Below, piece by piece: positions 53,068-63,132 of a DNA stretch of 64,000 nucleotides. The number at the start of each line of letters is the position of its first letter. The first letter of the stretch is position 1. Source of the stretch: DAHVFK01 sp963755395. Lineage in GTDB: Bacteria; Pseudomonadota; Gammaproteobacteria; Burkholderiales; SG8-39. Location: NCBI GenBank assembly GCA_963755395.1, contig CAVWJJ010000002.1, positions 744,001 to 808,000 of the forward strand, read 5' to 3'. A program made the translations under genes and the position numbers. Under the pieces are notes generated by a model. That model had not been told where the DNA came from. It worked only from the letters and a program-made list of their open reading frames with translations, and did not search any database.

Positions 53068-53774
53068 ATCATCTTGCGGGTCATCCCGCCGTCGACCACG
53101 AAGTTCTGCCCGGTGATGAACGCCGCCGCGGGCGAGAGCAGGAAAGCGATCATCTCCGCCACGTCGTCGGGCCGGCCGACGCGCCCCGCCGGATGCTGGG
53201 CGTGGTCCCCGTGCCGCAGCGGCGGCGCGCCCGGGCGGGCGACGTCGATCCAGCCGGGGCTGACGCAGTTCACGCGCACCTCTGGTGCCAGGCTCATTGC
53301 CAGCGCATGGCTGAGCGCCACGACGCCGCCCTTGGAGGCGCTGTAGGCCTCGGTGTGCGGCTCCGACTGCAGGGCGCGGGTCGAGGCGACGTTCACCATC
53401 GCGCCGCGCGCGGCGCGCAGCAGCGGCGCGCAGTGCTTGGCCATCAGGAACACGCCGGTGAGGTTGGTGCCGATGCGCCGGTTCCATTCCGCCAGCGCGA
53501 GCTGCTCGAGCGGGCCGTTCGAGGCGCCGGCGATGGCGGCGTTGTTGACCAGCGCGTCGAGCCGCCCGTAGCGTTCGGCGAGTTCGCCTACGCAGGCCTC
53601 GACCGAGGTCTCGCTCGAGACGTCGCAGGCGATGACATCCGCGGCGCCGGGCGCACGCTCCAGGTCGGCGACCGCGACGCGGAAGCCGCGCGCCGCGAGC
53701 AGCTTCGCGGCGGCCTGCCCGATGCCGCGCGCGCCGCCGGTCACCAGGGCCGTCTTCTGTTCCGACGCGCTCAT
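53055..53774 (-). CDS. Short-chain dehydrogenase/reductase
   Basis: 239 residues. NAD(P) motif VTGGARGIGQAAAKLL, NNAAIAG, catalytic NVASTRALQ, YSASKGG, and the C-terminal ITGQNFVVDGGM. This is a classical SDR with an unknown substrate. It is divergent from the conserved hypothetical at 53840. Confidence 0.92.
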   Translation of the reverse strand: MSASEQKTALVTGGARGIGQAAAKLLAARGFRVAVADLERAPGAADVIACDVSSETSVEACVGELAERYGRLDALVNNAAIAGASNGPLEQLALAEWNRRIGTNLTGVFLMAKHCAPLLRAARGAMVNVASTRALQSEPHTEAYSASKGGVVALSHALAMSLAPEVRVNCVSPGWIDVARPGAPPLRHGDHAQHPAGRVGRPDDVAEMIAFLLSPAAAFITGQNFVVDGGMTRKMIYEE

Positions 53775-53839
53775 GTTTGCGCTAGATCAAGGATGTGCCT
53801 GCCGGGTTGCAGTTTCATAGGCGTAAGGAACCCGCTGCC

Positions 53840-54148
53840 ATGCTCTGCCTGGAAGATTGTATCGCCCTGAGCGACCTGACCGAGGAGGAGATCCTCGCGA
53901 TCGCCGCGCACGAGCACATTCCCGAGATCGCCGCGGCCGAGATGGGCAACTACCTGGTCCACGCCCCGAACGGCGAGCAGTGCATCCGGGCGATCATCCG
54001 CGACGACATCGCGGCCGCCGCCGCCGGCGGCGACCGGCTGCGCGAGCTGGCGCTCAAGCTGGTGCTGCGCAACTACATCCTCCAGCACCCGCGCTGCAAT
54101 GAGCGCCACCGGCGCGAACTGCACCTCCCGGAGCGCCGCAGCCTGTAG
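53840..54148 (+). CDS. Conserved hypothetical protein
   Basis: 102 residues from the ATG at 53840, with TAAGGAA just before it. It starts MLCLEDCIALSDLTEEEILA, has HEHIPEIAAAEMGNYLVHAP, and ends with two basic/histidine-rich helices (NYILQHPRCNERHRRELHLP). It is soluble and mostly helical, of unknown function. It is followed by the CBS protein on the same strand. Confidence 0.75.
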   Translation: MLCLEDCIALSDLTEEEILAIAAHEHIPEIAAAEMGNYLVHAPNGEQCIRAIIRDDIAAAAAGGDRLRELALKLVLRNYILQHPRCNERHRRELHLPERRSL

Positions 54149-54206
54149 CCTGCGCTGCGGCCTTGGACTAGACTGGCCAATCCCTGCAGCAAGTCGGAGG
54201 TGGGCC

Positions 54207-54641
54207 ATGCAGGTCAAGGAGATCTTGCGCGTCAAGGGCAACCGCCTGCTAAGCGTCGAGGCGTCCGGGCGCGTCACGCAGGCGGTCCGGGTCATGGCCG
54301 AGCAGAACCTCGGCTCGCTGGTCGTGCTCGAGCGCGGGCGGATGGTAGGGATGCTCAGTTTCCACGAGATCATGGAGGCGCTCGCCGCGCGCGGCGGGGT
54401 TCTGGGCGAGCTTGAGGTGAGCGAGATCATGGAGCGCGACCCGGTCAGCACCAGCCCGGAGATGGAGGTCAACGATCTGCGCCGCACCATGCTCGAGAGC
54501 GGCGCGCGCTACCTGCCGGTGCTGCAGGACGAGAAGCTGCTGGGCGTGATCTCGTTCCGCGACGTCGCCAAGGCGGTGCTCGAGGCGCAGGACCTCGAGA
54601 ACAAGATGCTCAAGGGCTACATGAAGGAATCGCCCGCCTAG
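54207..54641 (+). CDS. CBS-domain pair protein
   Basis: 144 residues from the ATG at 54207, with GGAGGTGGG upstream. Two CBS motifs are visible (SVEASGRVTQAVRVMAEQNL; ERDPVSTSPEMEVNDLRRTM) with little else. Such pairs bind adenine nucleotides or S-adenosyl compounds and regulate other proteins. The partner is unknown. Confidence 0.9.
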   Translation: MQVKEILRVKGNRLLSVEASGRVTQAVRVMAEQNLGSLVVLERGRMVGMLSFHEIMEALAARGGVLGELEVSEIMERDPVSTSPEMEVNDLRRTMLESGARYLPVLQDEKLLGVISFRDVAKAVLEAQDLENKMLKGYMKESPA

Positions 54642-54686
54642 CGCGCCGCCGCGGTCGCGCGGCACCCCTGTGCTAAGCTTTTTTGC

Positions 54687-55787
54687 ATGTCGGGCAACAG
54701 CTTCGGCACGCTTTATTGCGTGACCTCCTTTGGCGAATCGCACGGCCCCGCCTACGGCGGTGTGGTCGACGGCTGCCCGCCGGGCCTGGAGCTCTCGGCA
54801 GCCGACCTGCAGGTCGAGCTCGACCGGCGCAAGCCGGGCAGCTCGCGCCACGTTACCCAGCGGCGCGAGTCGGACACGGTGGAGATCCTGTCGGGCGTGT
54901 ACCAGGGCCGCACCACCGGCACCGCAATCGGCTTCCTGGTGCGCAACGAGGACCAGCGTTCCAAGGATTACTCGGCGATCGCGGCCAAGTTCCGCCCCGG
55001 CCACGCCGACTACACCTATTGGCAGAAGTACGGCGTGCGCGACCCGCGCGGCGGCGGGCGCGCCTCGGCGCGCGAGACCCTGGTGCGCGTCGCCGCGGGC
55101 GCGATCGCGAAGAAGTGGCTTGCCGCGCGCTACGGCGTGGCGATCCGCGGGTACCTGGCGCAGCTCGGTTCGAAGAGGCTGGAACTGAAGGATTGGAACG
55201 CGGTAAATCAAAACCCGTTCTTCAGCGCCGATCTGGAGGCCGTGCCCGAGCTCGAGGCCTTCATGGACGCGCTGCGCAAGAGCGGCGATTCGTGCGGCGC
55301 GCGCGTCAACGTGGTGGCCGAGGGCGTGCCGGTGGGCTGGGGCGAGCCGGTCTACGGCCGGCTGGACGCGGACATCGCCTGGGCGATGATGTCGATCAAC
55401 GCCGTCAAGGGGGTCGAGATCGGTGCCGGCTTCGCCGCGGTGGAGCAAAAAGGCAGCGAGCACGGCGACGAGATGACGCCGCAGAGCTTCCTCTCGAACA
55501 ACAACGGCGGCGTGCTCGGCGGCATCTCGACCGGCCAGGACATTACCGTGTCGATCGCGCTCAAGCCGACTTCGAGCATCCGGCTGCCCCGGCGCACCAT
55601 CGACGTACGCGGGGCGCCCGCGAGCGTCGAAACCGAAGGCAGGCACGACCCCTGCGTCGGCATCCGCGCCACCCCGATCGCTGAAGCGATGCTGGCCTGC
55701 GTGCTGATGGACCACGCGCTGCGTCATCGGGCCCAGTGCGGCGACGTCACGCCGCCGACGACGCCGGTGCCGGGACGCGCGCGTTGA
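54687..55787 (+). CDS. aroC: Chorismate synthase
   Basis: 366 residues. Conserved VTSFGESHGPAYGGVVDGCPPG (shown as FGESHGPAYGGVVDG), RRESDTVEILSGVYQG, FRPGHADYTYWQKYG and RDPRGGGRASARET are the hallmarks. It removes phosphate from EPSP to make chorismate, with reduced FMN, as the last shared step of aromatic biosynthesis. A single copy here is followed by the hfq operon. Confidence 0.96.
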   Translation: MSGNSFGTLYCVTSFGESHGPAYGGVVDGCPPGLELSAADLQVELDRRKPGSSRHVTQRRESDTVEILSGVYQGRTTGTAIGFLVRNEDQRSKDYSAIAAKFRPGHADYTYWQKYGVRDPRGGGRASARETLVRVAAGAIAKKWLAARYGVAIRGYLAQLGSKRLELKDWNAVNQNPFFSADLEAVPELEAFMDALRKSGDSCGARVNVVAEGVPVGWGEPVYGRLDADIAWAMMSINAVKGVEIGAGFAAVEQKGSEHGDEMTPQSFLSNNNGGVLGGISTGQDITVSIALKPTSSIRLPRRTIDVRGAPASVETEGRHDPCVGIRATPIAEAMLACVLMDHALRHRAQCGDVTPPTTPVPGRAR

Positions 55788-55799
55788 GCCGCGCGCAGC

Positions 55800-55859
55800 T
55801 AGAAAACCCCAACAAATTCAATTAGAGTACCGTTACACCCACTCCGTGTGAGGAAAAAC
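55800..55859 (+). promoter_or_regulatory. AT-rich leader and likely promoter region of hfq
   Basis: This 60-base stretch is clearly less GC-rich than its surroundings (TAGAAAAC, AACAAATTCAATTAGAGTAC). TTAGAGT is the best candidate -10-like element, but no good -35 lies at the right distance, so the exact promoter is not assigned. The strong GAGGAAAAAC ribosome binding site of hfq ends the region. Confidence 0.35.
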
Positions 55860-56099
55860 ATGAGCAACAAGGGGCAGCTGCTACAAGACCCATTTCTGAA
55901 TACCTTGCGCAAGGAGCACGTCCCGGTTTCCATCTATCTGGTGAACGGCATCAAGCTGCAGGGCCAGATCGAGTCCTTCGATCAATACGTGGTGCTGCTG
56001 CGCAATTCGGTCACCCAGATGGTCTACAAGCACGCGATTTCCACCGTCGTGCCGTCGCGAGCGGTCAATCTCGGCCTCGACAAGGAAGCCGAAGGCTAG
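55860..56099 (+). CDS. hfq: RNA chaperone Hfq
   Basis: 79 residues from the ATG at 55860. Sm1 motif YLVNGIKLQGQIESFDQYVVLL (shown as VNGIKLQGQIESFDQYVV) and Sm2 YKHAISTVVPSRAV are present. It forms a hexamer that pairs small RNAs with messages. The tail is short, as in betaproteobacteria. It heads the hfq-hflX-hflKC-hisZ-purA run. Confidence 0.97.
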   Translation: MSNKGQLLQDPFLNTLRKEHVPVSIYLVNGIKLQGQIESFDQYVVLLRNSVTQMVYKHAISTVVPSRAVNLGLDKEAEG

Positions 56100-56111
56100 T
56101 CCCTGGTCCCC

Positions 56112-56128
56112 CGGTGTCGAAGACACCG
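56112..56128 (+). promoter_or_regulatory. Perfect hairpin just before the hflX start
   Basis: CGGTGTC-GAA-GACACCG forms a 7-base stem with a GAA triloop; its 3' side ends 5 bases before the hflX ATG at 56134. It sits where the hflX ribosome binding site should be and could limit hflX translation, or mark RNA processing between hfq and hflX. No U-tract follows, so it is unlikely to be a terminator. Confidence 0.55.
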
Positions 56129-56133
56129 AATTG

Positions 56134-57288
56134 ATGCAACAAAATTCCCCACCGCCCTTCGACTCCCGGGCCGCAGTCATCGTCTGCCTCGACCTCGGCG
56201 CCGCCGCCTACGAGGATGGCGTCGAGGAGATGGTGCGCCTGGTGGAAAGCGCGGGCATCGCGCGCCACCGCGTGGTGCGCGGCAGGCGCCAGCGCCCCGA
56301 CCCGAAGCTGTTCTGCGGCCGCGGCAAGGCCGAGGAGATCGCGGCGGCCGCGGCCGAGCTCAACGCCGGCTTCGTGGTGTTCAACCACGAGCTGTCGCCC
56401 GCGCAGGAGCGCAACCTCGAGCGCGAGCTCGGGCGCCCGGTAATGGACCGCACCGAGGTGATCCTGGAGATCTTCGCCCAGCGCGCGCAGACCCGCGAAG
56501 GGAAGTTGCAAGTGGAGCTGGCGCAGCTCGAGCACCTGTCGACCCGCCTGGTGCGCGGCTGGACCCACCTCGAGCGCCAGCGCGGCGGCCTGGGCAAGAC
56601 CGGCGGCCCGGGCGAGAAGCAGATCGAGCTCGACCGGCGCTACATCGGGCAGCGCGTGCGCGTGCTGCGCGGCAAGCTCGAGCAGCTGCAGCACCGGCGC
56701 GGAGTGCAGCGCCGCGCGCGTGCGCGCGGCGACGTGCTTTCGGTCTCGCTGGTCGGCTATACCAACGCCGGCAAGTCGACCCTGTTCAACGCGCTCACCC
56801 GCGCCCGCGCCTACGAGGCCGACCAGCTGTTCGCCACGCTCGACACCACGACGCGGCGCATCTGGCTGCCGCAGGCGGGCAGCGTGGTGCTGTCGGATAC
56901 GGTCGGTTTCATTCGCGACCTGCCGCACACGCTGGTGGCGGCGTTCCGCGCCACGCTCGAGGAGACGGTTCGCGCCGATCTGCTGCTGCACGTGGTCGAC
57001 GCGGCGTCGCCCGCGCGCACGGAGCAGGCCGAGGAAGTCAGCAAGGTGCTGGCCGAGATCGGCGCCGACTCGGTGCCGCAGCTGCAGGTGTGGAACAAGA
57101 TCGACCTCGCCCGGCTTGAGCCCGGCGTCGAGCGGGACGAATATGGTAAGATCCGCCGCATTCGCGTGAGCGCGCGCACCGGCGACGGCCTCGGCGATTT
57201 GCGCGCGGCGATCGCCGAGATCGCGGTGTCCAGGGCCTCGGCCCGTGGCGAATCCGCTCCCGAAGCGCATTTCCTGCAACCTCACTGA
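56134..57288 (+). CDS. hflX: GTPase HflX
   Basis: 384 residues. The N-terminal HflX domain has CGRGKAEEI and an internal RGGLGKTGGPGEKQIELDRR segment (shown as GGLGKTGGPGEKQIE). The G domain shows GYTNAGKSTLFN (G1), DTVGFIRDLPHTLV (G3), NKIDL (G4) and SARTG (G5). It binds 50S ribosomes and splits stalled or hibernating 70S. An in-frame TTG at 56131 could add one Met. It follows hfq by 34 bases. Confidence 0.95.
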   Translation: MQQNSPPPFDSRAAVIVCLDLGAAAYEDGVEEMVRLVESAGIARHRVVRGRRQRPDPKLFCGRGKAEEIAAAAAELNAGFVVFNHELSPAQERNLERELGRPVMDRTEVILEIFAQRAQTREGKLQVELAQLEHLSTRLVRGWTHLERQRGGLGKTGGPGEKQIELDRRYIGQRVRVLRGKLEQLQHRRGVQRRARARGDVLSVSLVGYTNAGKSTLFNALTRARAYEADQLFATLDTTTRRIWLPQAGSVVLSDTVGFIRDLPHTLVAAFRATLEETVRADLLLHVVDAASPARTEQAEEVSKVLAEIGADSVPQLQVWNKIDLARLEPGVERDEYGKIRRIRVSARTGDGLGDLRAAIAEIAVSRASARGESAPEAHFLQPH

Positions 57289-57304
57289 GCGCCTAGGTTC
57301 ATTC

Positions 57305-58520
57305 ATGCCGTTGAACGACCCGAATTGGGGGCGTGGGCCCCGCGGACAGGGCCCCTCGGGGGGCAACCAGGGCCCACCGGACCTGGACGAAATGTGGCGC
57401 GCGTTCAACCGGCGCCTGAGCGACCTGTTCGGGCGCCGCGGCAGCGGCGGCAACGGCGGCGGGCCGCCGCCCGAGATGCCCTCGGCGCGCGCCTTCGGCG
57501 GCGGCGCCGGCGTGCTGATCCTGCTCGTGATCGCGGTCTGGCTGGCGAGCGGTTTCTACATCGTCGACGCGAGCCAGCGCGCGATCGTGCTCACCTTCGG
57601 CAAGTATTCCGAGACAGACCGGCCCGGGCCTGCGCTGGCGCCTGCCGTGGCCGATCCAGTCGAGCGAACTGGTCAATGTGTCGCAGGTGCGCACGCTCGA
57701 AGTCGGCTACCGCAACAACGTGCGCACCAAGGTGCAGCGCGAATCGCTGATGCTGACCGACGACGAGAACATCGTCGACCTGCAGTTCGCGGTCCAGTAC
57801 ACGGTCCAGGACGCCAAGGATTTCCTGTTCAACACGCGCAACCCGGATGAAATCGCGATGCGCACCGCCGAGAGCGCCATGCGCGAGGTCATCGGCAAGA
57901 GCAAGATGGACGGGTCCTGTACGAGTCGCGCGAGGAAATCGCGATCAAGGCGCGCAAGCTGATGCAGGAGATCCTCGATCGTTACGGCACCGGAATATCG
58001 GTCAGCTCGGTCACGATCCAGGCCGCGCAGCCGCCGGAGCAGGTGCAGGCCGCGTTCGACGATGCGGTCAAGGCGAACCAGGACCGGGCGCGGCAGGAGA
58101 ACGAAGGACAAGCCTACGCCAACGACGTGATCCCGCGGGCGAGCGGCGGCGCGGCGCGCGCTGCTGCAGGAGGCGCAAGGCTACAAGCAGCGCGTGATCG
58201 CCAACGCCGAGGGCGAGGCCTCGCGCTTCAAGGACGTGCTCGCGGCGTACGCCAAGGCGCCGGCGGTGACGCGCGAGCGGATGTACCTCGACGCCATGCA
58301 GCAGGTGCTGTCGTCGACCTCGAAGATCATCCTCGACTACAAGGGCAACGGCAACCTGCTCTACCTGCCGCTCGACAAGCTGATGCAGAAGAGCGGGGCC
58401 GCCATGCCGTCCGAGTCCGACGCGTCGCAGACCCAGGCGCCGACGCCCGCGTCCTCGGACGACACCAGTCCGCGCTCGCGCGACTCGCTGCGCAGCCGCG
58501 ACCGCGGAGAGCGGCCATGA
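57305..58520 (+). pseudogene. hflK: HflK, membrane protease regulator (three frame disruptions)
   Basis: HflK (from MPLNDPNWGRG, Gly-rich N-terminus, membrane helix GVLILLVIAVWLASGFYIV, then SPFH domain) is spread over several frames. Removing one C near 57629 restores RPGLRWRLPW; near 57909-57911 two bases must go or one must be added (KMD / VLYESREE); removing one G near 58160 restores AARLLQEAQGYKQR. The repaired protein of about 404 residues would be complete to the ATGA overlap with hflC. With HflC it forms the SPFH complex that regulates FtsH. Probably sequencing error. Confidence 0.85.
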
Positions 58521-59405
58521 AGGCGATCGGACCGCTGGCCGCGGCGCTGGTGGCCGTGCTGCTGGTGATATCCGGCACGCTGTTCAGCGTCGACCAGCGC
58601 TACAACGCGATCGTGTTCCAGCTGGGCGAGATCAAGAGCGTGGTCAGCGCGCCCGGGCTGCATTTCAAGTGGCCGCTGCTGCAGAACGTGCGCCAGTTCG
58701 ACATGCGCATCCTGAGCTACGACGACCCCGAGCCGCTGCGTTTCATCACCTCGGAGAAGAAGCCGGTGCTGGTGGACTCGTTCGTCAAGTGGCGCATCAA
58801 GGACGTGAAGCAGTACTACATCAGCGTCAGGGGCGACGAGTTCGCCGCCACCACGCGCATCCGGCAGACGATATCCGACAGCCTGCAGGCCGAGTTCGGC
58901 CGCCGTACCGTGCACGACGTGGTCTCGGGTCAGCGCGACGAGATCATGGCGCAGGTGCGCAACAAGGTCGACCAGGAGCTGCGGCGCATCGGGGTCGAGA
59001 TCGTCGACGTGCGGCTGAAGCGGGTCGACCTGCCGCAGGAAGTGAGCGAATCGGTCTACCGCCGGATGGAGTCCGAGCGCAAGCGCGTCGCGAACGAGCT
59101 GCGCTCGACCGGCGCGGCCGCGGCCGAGCGCATCCGCGCCGATGCCGACCGCCAGCGCGAGGTGATCCTGGCCGAGGCCTACCGCGACGCGCAGAAGATC
59201 AAGGGTGAGGGCGACGCCAAGGCGACCGACGATCTATGCCCAGGCGTTCTCGCAGAACCCGGATTTCTACGCCTTCTACCGCAGCCTCGATGCCTACCGC
59301 TCCACCTTCCGCGGCAAGAACGACCTGATGCTGCTCGACCCGGATTCGAGCTTCTTCCGCTTCTTCAAGGACCCGGCGGGGCGCCAGCCCGCCAAGAAAA
59401 AATGA
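58517..59405 (+). CDS. hflC: HflC, membrane protease regulator (one frameshift)
   Basis: About 295 residues. The N-terminal helix (LAAALVAVLLVISGTLFSV) and SPFH domain (VFQLGEIKSVVSAPGLHFKWP split as GEIKSVVSAPGLHFK) are in frame up to GEGDAKAT. Removing one A at 59229 then gives AIYAQAFSQNPDFYAFYRSL to the stop. The start overlaps hflK (ATGA). HflC joins HflK around FtsH. Confidence 0.88.
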
Positions 59406-59408
59406 GCG

Positions 59409-59594
59409 ATGGGCACCACGTTCCTCATGGCCTTCGCCTTGATGCTCGTCATCGAGGGCGCGCTGCCCTTCCTCGCTCCTAAGGTCTGGCGCGATACCTT
59501 CCGCCGCATCACGCAGATGACCGACGGGCAGATCCGCTTCATCGGGCTGACCTCGATGCTGGTCGGGCTGCTGGTGCTGCTGGCGGCGAGCTGA
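59409..59594 (+). CDS. DUF2065 family small membrane protein (YjeT-like)
   Basis: 61 residues with two membrane helices (FLMAFALMLVIEGALPFLAP; IRFIGLTSMLVGLLVLLAA) joined by WRDTFRRITQMTDGQ. It matches DUF2065, regularly placed between hflC and hisZ/purA. Function unknown. It starts 3 bases after hflC. Confidence 0.9.
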   Translation: MGTTFLMAFALMLVIEGALPFLAPKVWRDTFRRITQMTDGQIRFIGLTSMLVGLLVLLAAS

Positions 59595-59609
59595 AAGGTG
59601 TCCACCGCC

Positions 59610-60764
59610 ATGCGCTGGCTGCTGCCGGAATACATCGAGGACATCCTGCCCGCCGAGGCGAAGCGCATCGAGGCGCTGCGGCGCGCGATCCTCGACCAGT
59701 TCGCGCTTCACGGCTACCAGCTGGTGATGCCGCCGCTGCTCGAATACCTCGAGTCGCTGCTCACCGGCACCGGGCGCGACCTCGACCTGCGCACCTTCAA
59801 GCTGGTCGACCAGCTCTCAGGGCGCATGATGGGCGTGCGCGCCGACATCACGCCGCAGGTGGCGCGCATCGACGCGCACCTGCTCAACCGCCAGGGGGTG
59901 GCGCGGCTGTGCTACTGCGGCAGCGTGCTGCACGCGCGGCCCGCCGGGCTGGAGCGCGACCCGCGAGCCGCTGCAGATCGGGGCCGAAATCTACGGCCAC
60001 GCCGGGGTCGAGAGCGACCTCGAGATCCTGCGCCTGCTGGGCAGGGCGCTCGCGCTGGCCGGGGTGCGCGGCGCGCGCATCGACATCGGCCACGTGGCGG
60101 TGTTCCGCGCCATCGTGCAGGCCGCGGGGATTTCGGGCGCGCTCGAGTCCGATCTGTTCGAGGCGCTGCAGAAGAAGGACCTGCCGGTGCTCGCGGAGCT
60201 TGCGCGCGGACTCGACAAGCGCACCCGCGAAGCCCTGCTGCTGCTGCCGGAGCTGTATGGCGGGCGCGAGGTGCTCGCGCTCGCGGCGCGCAGGCTGCCC
60301 GCCATCCCGGCGCTCAAGCGCGCGCTGGCGACGCTGCGCGCGGTCGCTGACGCGAGCGTGCTGCCGGCGAGCTTCGACCTCGCCGAGCTGCGCGGCTACC
60401 ACTATCACAGCGGCGCGGTGTTCGCCGCGTATTGCGACGGTGTCAGCGGCGCAGTCGCGCGCGGCGGGCGCTACGACGAAGTCGGCAAGGCGTTCGGGCG
60501 GCCGCGCCCTGCGACCGGCTTCTCGATCGATCTGCGCGAACTGGCCGGGGCCGCGGCGCCGCTGCCCTCGAGAGAGCCGATCCTCGCGCCGTGCGGCAAC
60601 GGAAGATCCGCGCTGGCGGCGAAGATCGAGGCGCTGCGGCGCGCGGGCGAGATCGTGATCGAGGAGCTGCCTGGGCACGCGCGCCACCGCAAGGAGCTGG
60701 GCTGCACCAGGCAGCTGGTGCAAAGGCGCGGCGCATGGGTGGTCAAGCGAATCGGGAAAACCAA

Positions 60765-60768
<4 letters not shown>
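59610..60768 (+). CDS. hisZ: HisZ, ATP phosphoribosyltransferase regulatory subunit (one frameshift)
   Basis: About 385 residues from the ATG at 59610 (AAAGGTG about 10 bases before); GTG at 59598 is an alternative. It is related to histidyl-tRNA synthetase but lacks its anticodon domain. GLERD and REPLQIGAEIYGHAG are separated by one extra C near 59961. C-terminal motifs include YHYHSGAVFAAYC and GGRYDEVG. HisZ activates short-form HisG in histidine synthesis. Its stop overlaps the purA GTG. Confidence 0.88.
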
Positions 60769-62085
<1,317 letters not shown>

Positions 62086-62153
62086 GCTCTTTGCGAAGCG
62101 CGCACCTGGGCGTAGGATTGAGCCAGAGCGAAAAGCGCAAAGAGGGCAAGGCA

Positions 62154-62438
62154 ATGGCACGCAAGATCCCGCAGCGTCCACCCGAGGTCGACGACCGCAC
62201 CCGCATCGTCGAGCGGCCCGACGGCTTCTACTGGAAAGACGAAGCAAGCGGCGAGGAGTCGGGCCCCTACCCGACGCTGGAGGAGGCAGTCGCGGAGCTG
62301 CAGGCGGCCGAGGGCGGCGACTACGAGCCGGGCGAGACGCTCGAGGAGGCCGAATCCGAGATCGGCGTCGCCGACTGGATCGACCCCGACACCGGCGAGC
62401 CCGCGGAAGAGTCGGTCCCACGCATCGAAGACCACTGA
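62154..62438 (+). CDS. Small acidic conserved hypothetical protein
   Basis: 94 residues from the ATG at 62154 after AGAGGG. The core RIVERPDGFYWKDEASGEESGP (shown as RPDGFYWKDE) and TLEEAVAELQAAE precede a strongly acidic tail (DPDTGEPAEESVP). No domain is recognised. It follows purA by 68 bases and may be cotranscribed. Convergent with the HAD gene. Confidence 0.75.
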   Translation: MARKIPQRPPEVDDRTRIVERPDGFYWKDEASGEESGPYPTLEEAVAELQAAEGGDYEPGETLEEAESEIGVADWIDPDTGEPAEESVPRIEDH

Positions 62439-62454
62439 TCGACAAGAGCGCGTG

Positions 62455-63117
62455 TCACGCGCCGCCTGCCACCATAGCGGGCAGGCCGGTCATGTGGCGC
62501 AGCACGACGTGCGCTCCCGCCGCGACTAGATCGGAATCCGCACCGCTACTCGAAAACCCGCAGACGGTCATGCCCGCCGAGCGCGCAGCAGCGATTCCGC
62601 TTTTGCTGTCCTCGACGACGAGGCACGATGCGGGCCGCGCGCCACAACTGCGTGCGGCGTGAAGAAAGAGGTCGGGAAACGGCTTGCCGCGGCTCACGTC
62701 CTCGGAGCTGAACATTCTTCCTTCGAAGCGAGGAAGTAGCGACGTGATCGTCAGCGTCTTGCGCATCTTCGCGTGCGGGCCATTGGAAGCGATGCAGTAG
62801 GGGATGGCGACTGCGTCCAGCGCGCTTTCGATTCCTTCCACCGGTTTGAGTTCTGCCTCTAGCGCCGCGAAGGTGCGGTCGCGATAATCGCGCACGAAGT
62901 TCGCCGGCAGCGGACCTCCAAGCACGGCGGACAGGGACTCGAGCAATCGCGGAAACGTCATGCCGACGAAACGCCGCGCCGCTTCGTCCGCGCCGATCCG
63001 GACTCCGAGCTCGTTGAGCATCGCCGAGAGAACGCGATTGGTGATCGGTTCGCTGTCGACCACCACGCCGTCGCAGTCGAGTATGAGCAGCTCGAACCGG
63101 GAGGGGCGCTCGGCCAT
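62455..63117 (-). CDS. HAD-superfamily hydrolase (beta-phosphoglucomutase/phosphatase-like)
   Basis: 220 residues. HAD motifs are complete: LILDCDGVVVDSE (I), CIASNGP (II), RGKPFPDLFLHA (III) and LVVEDSKSGIAAARSAGM (IV). A helical cap follows motif I. It acts on a phosphorylated small molecule such as a sugar phosphate. The base composition looks somewhat lower in GC than the surrounding genes. Confidence 0.92.
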   Translation of the reverse strand: MAERPSRFELLILDCDGVVVDSEPITNRVLSAMLNELGVRIGADEAARRFVGMTFPRLLESLSAVLGGPLPANFVRDYRDRTFAALEAELKPVEGIESALDAVAIPYCIASNGPHAKMRKTLTITSLLPRFEGRMFSSEDVSRGKPFPDLFLHAARSCGARPASCLVVEDSKSGIAAARSAGMTVCGFSSSGADSDLVAAGAHVVLRHMTGLPAMVAGGA

Positions 63118-63132
63118 TTCCGCGCTAGGAGA

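Noticed and set aside
62448..62462. Palindrome GCGCGTG-T-CACGCGC between convergent genes
   Set aside because: The one-base centre cannot form a good hairpin loop and there is no T-run; a chance palindrome in GC-rich DNA is likely.
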